A DNA stretch of 12,560 nt from Pinguiococcus pyrenoidosus (taxonomy: Eukaryota; Sar; Pinguiophyceae; Pinguiochrysidales; Pinguiochrysidaceae), in the NCBI GenBank assembly GCA_019677205.1, contig JAAMXY010002405.1, positions 1 through 12,560 on the forward strand, written 5' to 3'. The position numbers were made by a program, and so were the translations under genes. The stretch's first letter is position 1. Each line of letters starts with the position of its first letter. A model generated the notes under the pieces. The model searched no databases. It saw only the letters and a list, made by a program, of their open reading frames with translations, and was not told the DNA's origin. Positions 1 to 6,439 of the stretch are shown here, in pieces.

Positions 1-111
1 AAAGAAAAGTCCTTTGCTCGCAAACTGCAAAAACGTCCGTCTGTCCTCCATTCCCCAGCTTCTTTCGCAGTGTAACTCCCCATCTCAATACCGTTTCCAA
101 TAGATTTTACA

Positions 112-117
112 TTTATA
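112..117 (+). promoter_or_regulatory. Possible TATA-like element upstream of the SUMT gene
   Basis: A TTTATA hexamer lies in an AT-rich patch about 70 bases before the SUMT start codon. If it positions transcription, the start site would fall near 140-150, giving a leader of about 40 bases. Two out-of-frame ATGs at 119 and 130 lie before or close to that site. This is a weak match in unannotated sequence and other AT-rich stretches could serve equally well. Confidence 0.15.
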
Positions 118-184
118 GTATGCTGATAAATGCTCTGACGCGCATGCAAGTTCAGCGATTCACTCTCAAAACGCCGCGTTTACG

Positions 185-292
185 ATGCACATTGCACGTC
201 TCGCTGCCGTTTTTTCCTTTGTGCTGCATGTGGTTGCCTTCCGAGGCCATGCGCCGCGCTCGAGGGCCGCGGAGCGCCTGGCGCTGCGCGCC
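185..292 (+). other. Bipartite plastid presequence (signal peptide plus transit peptide) of SUMT
   Basis: Residues 1-18 form a signal peptide: a short basic start (His, Arg5), a hydrophobic core, and a small-residue site VVA. Phe19 follows directly, then a stretch to about residue 36 with five Arg, many Ala and only one acidic residue. A Phe at +1 after signal cleavage (the ASAFAP-type motif) is the established marker for import into red-algal-derived secondary plastids of stramenopiles, cryptophytes and relatives. The catalytic domain begins only near residue 56, leaving room for it. The cleavage point is inferred by eye. Confidence 0.7.
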
Positions 293-1373
293 ACGACGGA
301 CGAGATCGTCGCCGAAGTCGATACGAGTGGCTCTCAGGGCTTCGAGGGCGCCAAGATCGTGCTGGTCGGCGCCGGACCTGGAGACCCTGGCCTACTGACC
401 CTTCGGGCAGCCAAGTATCTGGAGGAGGAGGCTGCGCTGGTGATTGCGGACCGCTTGGTGTCCCCGGAGGTGCTGGAGATGGTGCGCGGCGAGCTGCGCG
501 TGGCCAAGAAAGCGCCCGGGTGCGCGGAGACGGCTCAGCAGCAGATCTATCGGTACTGCGAGCTCACACATGCAAAAATTGGAGCGAAAATTGAGCGAAA
601 ACCGCCGCAGGTGGATGGCGGAAGGCGTGGCGGAGGGCCGACGCGTCATAAGGCTGAAGATCGGAGACCCTTTCGTGTTCGGACGCGCGGGAGAAGAGGT
701 GCAGGTTTTGGGGCTTGGTCCTTTGCTTTGCTCAGGAGGCCTGAGAAGCGAAACTTCCGCAGATTTTGTGGTCCCGAGAGAACCTGGGCATCACGCCGGA
801 GGTGGTCGCCGGCGTGAGTTCGGCGTTCGCCGCTCCCATGGCCGGCCTGATTCCCGTGACGCACCGCGGCGCGGCCAATTCCGTGGTCATGTCCACTGGG
901 TATGGCCGGAATGGCTCGACCGTGCCGCTCCTGCCTTATCATGAGGACGCCACCGCGGTTTTCCTCATGGCTGTGGGCCGCCTGAGGGAGCTCTGCGAGG
1001 TACCGCAGCTCGATGGAAACGCGCAGCTGCCGTGGCGTTGGACGGAGGTCTGACACGTTGCTTGCGACCTGTGAAGGGTTTGAAGGCCGCGGGCTATCCT
1101 GAGGACTGCCCGGCGGCAGTGGTAGAGCGGGCGACCACGCCGAAGCAGCGGACGTTTCGGGGGGACATCACCACGCTGCCAGACATCGCGGTGGAGAACA
1201 AAGTGAAGGTATCGGCGACCGGAAGTCGTGCACCACGCTTTAGGCTGTCTTCTCATCTGCATTCACCGCAGGCGCCCGCAGTGATCGTCGTCGGCGAGGT
1301 GGTGCGAGTTCTGGATGAGGCGCAGATGGAAGCGTATCGAGCGGCCGAGATAGGAGTCCAGACGAGCATATAG
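185..1373 (+). CDS. UPM1: Plastid-targeted uroporphyrinogen-III C-methyltransferase (SUMT), five exons
   Basis: The enzyme uses S-adenosylmethionine to methylate uroporphyrinogen III at C2 and C7, giving precorrin-2 on the way to siroheme, the cofactor of nitrite and sulfite reductases. Exons: 185-552, 611-704, 763-999, 1077-1208, 1272-1373 (933 nt, 310 residues). Introns of 58, 58, 77 and 63 bp all have GT-AG ends, and each junction restores the family alignment. Visible motifs are GAGPGDPG at residues 62-69 (SAM-binding loop), DRLVSPE from 89, RLKIGDPFVFGRAGEE at 137-152, PVTHRG at 185-190, VVERATTPKQRTF in exon 4, and VIVVGEVV near the end. Residues 1-36 look like a bipartite plastid presequence. 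The ATG at 185 has A at -3 and begins a convincing signal peptide. The stretch before exon 4 (PYHED..TAVFLMAV) resembles yeast Met1 more than typical bacterial CobA. There is no fused Met8/CysG dehydrogenase domain. The function is secure; exon 1 between presequence and catalytic domain is the least certain part. Confidence 0.93.
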
Positions 1374-1974
1374 TGAGCAGTGCAAATGCAGACGGCCAAG
1401 TGAGAGACCAGCGGATAGAAAGACGATCGCCGACCGACACTTCGACTCAGCTTCAAGACGGGAGCTTCGTGCTCTTCGGTGTACAAGAGGCAAAGGCTCG
1501 GCTGTTGGAGATGTGAAGCACACGGACTAGAAGCGAGACCGTCTGCTCCTGGACTTCGAGCAGGACGCCTTTGCCTTTATCTGTGACTTGTGACGCGCAG
1601 ACGACAACGATTGAGGGCCAAGACCACAGGGCCGCTATGATGATGGAGTGACAGTGCGCGAGAGAGAACGCAAGGCAGGCCTGCCGCGAGCGCGAACGCT
1701 TCGGAGCACCCGTAGCTGATGTAAGAAGTACTTCAAGACTATCCGCTGCCACCTTGCCCTGACGCCTTTTGGTCACGTTTCGGACAGCTAGAAGAAGAGC
1801 AGCGCAGTGGCAGTGGCCTATCGAGCGCGATGCGCCTTCACTACACACCTTCCTGAGACACAGGTCCTCATTTCCACGCAACCTTCTCGGGCGAAAGAAA
1901 GGGCCGTCGTTCCTTGCCACCATACGAAAGTTACCAGACCTTCGGCACACCACGGGACAGAGCGAACAGAATTA
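1374..1974. other. Convergent intergenic region, no gene recognised
   Basis: This 601 bp gap lies between the stop codons of SUMT (plus) and the phosphate transporter (minus), so it should carry both 3' UTRs and the polyadenylation sites. I found no AATAAA, no tRNA box and no protein family match. The longest open frame is 166 codons on the minus strand (1953-1453). It is Cys-, Arg- and Ser-rich, matches no family and is most simply a chance ORF. Confidence 0.6.
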
Positions 1975-4298
1975 TTAATTGCGAACGCCTTCGCGGAACA
2001 TGGCCATCAACGCCGCGGCGACCAGTCCAGCAAACGGCAGGGTGATGATCCATGACAGTGCAATCTGACCGAGGAGGCCCCAGCTGACCTTCTTCGGTCC
2101 GAACGCCACCATACCAACGAAGGTCACCGCACCAATCTGACAGTGCGTCGTGGACACGGGGAAGTTGAACCAGGTTGCAACGACGACTGACAACGTGGAG
2201 GCAAACTCCATGCACCAACCACGCTGGTAGTTCACGAGGGTGATGTTCTTACCCACGGTCTCGATGACACGATATCCGACGGTGTACACACCGAACAACA
2301 CGAAGAAGCCTGCGATCGCCATCACCCAACGCGGCGTGCTCTGGCCCTCGCAGTCGTGCAAGCCATCTTCGTAGCCTCCCACCAAGGCGGCGAACGCCGC
2401 GGTACTGTTCGCCGTGTCGTTCGCACCGTGCGCAAAGGACTCGAGGCAGGCGTTGAAAACCTACATTGGACGCAGACGATCCGGTCAGCTACCGGTCCCC
2501 TGAAGACGACCCCAGTGGTCGTGGTGCTCCAGCAGCTGATGAAGACTTGAAAAAACACAACAAAAACAAAACACCCACCAAGAGGTAGCGGAACGCATAG
2601 ACGGCATCTTTTTGTGCGGCAGTGAAGTTTTCGGTCTCATCGGGGACGTCAATCGCGTGCAGATCTTCGTCTTCCGTACCCTCCTTGGTATCCTACGGAG
2701 CCACGCGCGAGGTCAGACCGCTTGCAACCCAAGAATGCAAGGAGCTTGTCGGAAACGCCGGCAGAGTGAGATCACCTTGTCCCCAACCGCCTTCTCCGTC
2801 ACCGCAAGTTCAAGCTGTGACGCCAAGGGAGTGTTGTCGTCGGCCTCAGACGTCTGCAGAGGAGGCGTGCAGCACGACAATCGCCACGAAAGAAACGTCA
2901 GCAAAAGATCCTTGCACAAGGCCACGCGTGCTTTGGTCGTTCCTACCTGCTTCGGATCCATGAGCCAGTGAACGAACTTGCCCCACCGAGTCGTGGGGGG
3001 CGGCAGTCCCGTGTAGCCCTCGACAGCGGTAGAGGGCATGCCCGCCTCGACCTTAACGGTACGCTTCTCGTAAGAGCGCTTCCAGAATCGAGCAAGTGGA
3101 GGGGAAGCCCACGCGAAGGCCCACGCACCTTGGGAACAATGTACACGTAGGTGGCGAGCATCACCAGAACCATTCCCGCCAGCGAGGCAAGAAGGAGCAC
3201 CCAGATCGGCTGCGCTCCGGTGGTGGGATACTTGGCCAGAATGAGGAAGAACATCACGAAGCCGCTGAGCCCATACAAGATGGGAACTGCCGCGAGCGCA
3301 TTGCGCCGGGGGTTGTCCGAGTTGATGACATACTTGTTGGTGAGGACGTACGCCAGCGCGCCAATGAGGCCGGCGAGAATCGGAGAGGTCACCCACGAGA
3401 GCACGATACCGCCGAGACCAGCATCAAGGGCCCAGTCCAAGCATCCGCCTCCAACCGCAGCAATCGTGACACCAACAACACCGCCGACAATTGCATGCGT
3501 CGTCGACACGGGCATCTTGGTGAAGGTGGCAAGCATCAAGAAAATCTACGGCATCGCCACAACAACAAGATGTGAGACGCAGCCGACGTCCGCCACACAC
3601 GAGGCACGGGTCCTTACACTGGCCGCGATGAGCGCGCTGAACATGCCGACGTAGAAGACGCTCATCTTGGAATCGCAGTAGCCGCAGGCCCAGCAGTCCG
3701 GGTCTTCGATGTCGCTAACTCCCTGGAGGATCTCCTCCGAGACGCCCGTCCCCAGGGTCACAGCGCCGAGCCAGTTGGAGACACCTGAAGCACCCACACA
3801 CACAGACAAACACAAACACAAACACAGAGTTGACGCTTAGTGCCAACAACCGTATGCGCATTTGGAGCTGCTGCTGCTGTAGCGACTGCCATGCCGGTCC
3901 GCACCTGCGATGATCGTAGCGAGGCGCAGACTGACGGCTCCCGATCCAACCGACGTTCCCCACGCATTCGCCACCTGAGCATCAACCCCAGATAAGGACG
4001 CTTCGCTCTTCCACGCTTCCGCCGCCTCCAAGCGCCAGAAAGCCTTACATCGTTTCCGCCGATGGTGAACGCCATTGCGCACATCACAAAGCCGCCGATG
4101 ACAGGCAGCCACAGCACGCCCTCCATGTCCTTAAAGTCGCCTGCATCGCAGAACAGCGCGGATTTTCTCATCAGATCAGGGCGGCTTCCATGCTTCCGTA
4201 GCAGATGTCGTACCATTGTAGTCCGTGCAGGTGTCCGTGTTGGGGTCAAACTCCTCCGCATTGCAGTCGAACACCCCGGATGAGCACGGCGTCGACAT
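1975..4298 (-). CDS. PiT/PHO4 (SLC20-type) inorganic phosphate transporter, nine exons
   Basis: This is a membrane symporter that takes up inorganic phosphate, driven by Na+ or H+. Exons, 5' to 3' on the minus strand: 4298-4214, 4140-4049, 3974-3905, 3784-3618, 3545-3129, 3078-2947, 2853-2776, 2692-2579, 2460-1975 (1641 nt, 546 residues). The eight introns are 50-120 bp, all GT-AG, with phases matching. The two inverted PiT repeats are clear: GGNDVANAWGTSVGS from residue 56 with PVSTTHAIVG at 150-159, and FAHGANDTAN at 394-403 with PVSTTHCQIG at 486-495. Between the halves is a hydrophilic loop, about residues 277-380, rich in Asp and Glu, as usual in eukaryotic PiT proteins. Some ten hydrophobic segments are visible. 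The start at 4298 has a strong context (GGCACCATG); an in-frame upstream ATG at 4448 would add 50 unconvincing residues. The N-terminus is acidic with Cys residues, probably outside the cell. Membrane (plasma or plastid) and coupling ion cannot be read from sequence. The 93 bp intron at 2854-2946 is open in frame, so that junction is slightly uncertain. Confidence 0.92.
3791..3827 (-). repeat. TG-rich low-complexity tract in phosphate transporter intron 3
   Basis: On the coding strand this reads as repeated TGTGTT and TGTG units, ending six bases before the AG at 3785-3786. It replaces the usual mixed C/T tract of an acceptor. The host intron (3785-3904, 120 bp) is the longest of this gene. 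Confidence 0.75.
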
Positions 4299-5491
4299 GG
4301 TGCCTTCGCGCAAGGAAAGTTCGTTAAGCCGCGGCAAAAGCGGCGCAAATTCGGCCTTGGAAAGTCCGTCCGTCGCGCTTGGCGATCGTGGCGCACAGAT
4401 GCTCTCTCGCGCACCCAGGTCTCCAACTCTTATGCTCTCACGTCGCACACTTGAGGTAAGAATGGCCAGTCAAGAGCCATAGGTAGAGACGCGGTGCGTT
4501 TTTCCACTCCGGTTTGGCGTAAACGCAACAGACAGCTCCGTCTCTCTCGCACAACTTTTTGAAGAGAGAGGGATGCGGATGCATGCGCTGAATACCTCAA
4601 AACTCTCTCAAGAGGCTCTCTCGGGGACCTGAAGGGTGTCAGAAGCCTTCGGAATGAAGAAGTGCGGTGTCGCTTTCGCGGTTGGGTGACGCCGGTGGCG
4701 ACTGCGGCGTCGTCGCAACTAGCGAGAGTAATTTCTTGTTTTCCCGTATCACAGCACTGTACGGATTTTTCGACATTTAGAAGCAAAGATTCAATGGGCG
4801 AGAGATTATTTTGAATAAAGATGTAACCGTAAGATTTCCAGCTGGAGCAAGAGTATCTCGTAATGGATGGACATACAAAACTTTGAAAAGAAACGGCTTA
4901 CTTCCTTTGCGATCTTTCGCCCTTCTTCAGCAGCATCTTTTTTGGCTACGCGACGCAGGATTTGCACGCATTGACGAGTGCATCACAAGGGCATCTTGCC
5001 AAGCATTTTGCCTTTGTGCCCGTCAGGTGTCGAAGTGAGGACTTGCTGTCTCCTATTACGCACCAACCCAAAGAAACAAGCAAGCTGCATGTCATTTAGC
5101 GACTTCTTCCTTTGCTTGGCTGCTTTGGGCGGCTGCGCGCTGGCTGCAAAGCGAAGAAGCGCTGGAATCTTCAAGCCATTCTCGCTGCGTCGCATCTCAC
5201 CTTCCTCATCTCCATCCCACCTCGTTGAGCCTTCTTATTTCCCGGCCTGCTACCTCGCTTTCTTTCCCACGCGCAGAGCTTAGCAGCAGCTCGACCACGC
5301 CTCCGTCGAACCTGGAACTGAATGAATCTTCTCATCCGTCTGTCCCAGTTCCACTTTCCACTGAAAACAGTCAGCGAAACCCTGAAATCCTGTCATCTTG
5401 CGAGAAGAGCGGATTTCGGCCGCTCTCCATCAAGGCGTTTTGCCCTGTACCCTGTAGCACTTTCGGCCTTTCGTGCTGAGAGGTGGCCAAG
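4299..5491. other. Divergent intergenic region between phosphate transporter and TRAPPC3
   Basis: This 1.19 kb should hold the promoters and 5' leaders of two genes read in opposite directions. Nearest the transporter are three CTCTCTCG copies (4402, 4542, 4616). In the middle, 4781-4900 is AT-rich (about 37% GC by hand count), with AT-rich words such as GATTATTTTGAATAAAG. On the TRAPPC3 side, about 5170-5290 is C/T-rich, and a 57-codon upstream ORF follows. I see no conserved protein, no tRNA and no clear TATA box. Short frames at 4811-5038 (plus) and 4786-4430 (minus) match no family. Confidence 0.55.
4402..4623. repeat. Three exact copies of CTCTCTCG in the phosphate transporter upstream region
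   Basis: Exact copies lie at 4402-4409, 4542-4549 and 4616-4623, with a one-base variant (CTCTCTCA) at 4603-4610. Read towards the transporter they are CGAGAGAG, about 105, 245 and 320 bases before its start codon. The second copy also pairs with GAGAGAG at 4564-4570, giving a 7 bp stem with a 15-base loop. They could be GAGA-like promoter sites or plain low-complexity sequence. Confidence 0.35.
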
Positions 5492-5495
5492 ATGA
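5322..5495 (+). other. Possible upstream ORF (57 codons) overlapping the TRAPPC3 start codon
   Basis: An ATG at 5322 opens 57 codons without a stop and ends with TGA at 5493-5495, which overlaps the TRAPPC3 ATG at 5492 as ATGA. The peptide is basic and has no recognised family. If the transcript begins before 5322, translation of this frame would affect TRAPPC3 initiation. If it begins later, the frame is meaningless. Length and overlap are seen; the role is inference. Confidence 0.25.
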
Positions 5496-6303
5496 GCGCG
5501 CGAAGTCATGCGCGAGCTGGGGACGTGGCCTGGGGCCGTATGACCAAAGTGAACGGGGAACTCTTCGCATTGACTTATGGAGCCATGGTAAAGCGGCTCC
5601 TTGAGGATCACTCCGAGGTATGCTGGCCTCGCTGCGCACGCGCGCGCATGTCTAGACCGTGGAAACTCAGTGCTGGGGTTCTTAGATCGATGAAGTGAAC
5701 GAACACCTGGAGAAGATGGGCTACAACATCGGCATTCGTCTTGTGGACGAGTTTCTGGCCAAGTCGGGTCTGCCGCCATGCTCGGGCTTCGTGGAGACCG
5801 CGGAAGTCGTTGCCAAGGTACGCAGGAGAAAGCAGTATCTAGGTCAAGCTTGACTTGCGCGTCGCAGTTTCGTGAAGGATCTGAAAAGGATATCTCGAAT
5901 GGATCTTTTGTTAATTGCTTGGCAAAGGAGGGGACAAGAAGAAGAAGAAGAAGAAGAAGCTTTGCGATGCGCTGATGCTGTTCACTCTGACTAGGTTGCC
6001 TTCCGCATGTTCCTTGGCGTGACTGCGGATGTCACGGGATGGAATCCGGAGGGCACGGTCTTCAGTCTGCTGCTGGCTGACAATCCGCTGGCCGAGTTCG
6101 TTGAGCTGCCGCGGCAGTACCGCACCCTGAGCTACTCAAACATCCTTTGTGGCGTCTTGCGGGGGGCGCTGGAGATGATCCAGTACCGGGTAGAGGTGCA
6201 GTTCGTGCGGGATGTGCTCAGAGGCGATGACGTAAATGAGTTGAGAGTGGAGCTGAAGGAGATCATGAATGAGGAGATGAGCGAAGAGTACAAGGAGGAC
6301 TAA
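5492..6303 (+). CDS. TRAPPC3: TRAPP complex subunit TRAPPC3 (Bet3 homologue), three exons
   Basis: TRAPPC3 is a core subunit of the TRAPP complexes, which tether ER-derived vesicles at the Golgi and act as exchange factor for Ypt1/Rab1. Exons: 5492-5617, 5686-5817, 5995-6303 (567 nt, 188 residues; human is 180). The introns are 68 and 177 bp, GT-AG, both phase 0. Recognisable blocks are GELFALTYGA in exon 1, EKMGYNIGIRLVDEFLAKS in exon 2, and VELPRQYRTLSYSNILCGVL then RGALEMIQ in exon 3. Cys74 lines up with the Cys palmitoylated in mammalian Bet3 (Cys68), which occupies the hydrophobic channel. The start at 5492 has a good context (GCCAAGATG) and gives the family's usual length. The C-terminus is highly acidic (about residues 170-188). 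Its stop lies 136 bp from the stop of the convergent dynein gene. Confidence 0.96.
5936..5959 (+). repeat. AAG trinucleotide microsatellite (8 units) in TRAPPC3 intron 2
   Basis: Eight perfect AAG repeats lie 35 bases before the acceptor AG at 5993-5994. The host intron is the longest in the window at 177 bp. The tract is probably length-variable between strains. Confidence 0.9.
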
Positions 6304-6439
6304 AGGAGCTGTACATTTCTGCACCGTTCGAAGCGGTGACTGTGTACCTGCTCTGCCTCCATTCAGAAAGACTGCTGCCATTGGCATCTGCTGCTTGCGA
6401 AGCGACGGCCGACCCAGCGCATCGGGTCAAAGCTCCGCA
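6304..6439. other. Minimal convergent intergenic region, TRAPPC3 and dynein 3' ends
   Basis: Only 136 bp separate the TRAPPC3 stop from the dynein stop, so the two 3' UTRs must be very short or overlap antisense. A small inverted repeat, CACCG with CGGTG around a 7-base loop, sits at 6322-6338. No AATAAA is visible on either strand. Confidence 0.6.

Noticed and set aside
120-398. A 92-codon frame starting upstream of and overlapping the SUMT start
   Set aside because: It is out of frame with SUMT and continues as Arg-rich noise over its first exon; the SUMT frame has clear SAM-binding motifs.
1453-1953. A 166-codon minus-strand frame in the convergent gap
   Set aside because: No recognisable domain, a Cys/Arg/Ser-rich composition typical of noncoding sequence, and no sign of splicing into a neighbour.
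4299-4448. In-frame N-terminal extension of the phosphate transporter to an ATG at 4448
   Set aside because: The added 50 residues lack a signal peptide or conservation features, and the ATG at 4298 has a much better context.
4811-5038. A 75-codon frame in the AT-rich island
   Set aside because: It starts at TTG, has no ATG at its start and no family resemblance. I considered a transposase remnant but saw no catalytic motif, terminal inverted repeats or target duplication.
5936-5959. AAG repeat as a coding poly-Lys tract of TRAPPC3
   Set aside because: It lies in an intron; the exons on either side join in phase to give AKVAFRMFLG, as in the family.
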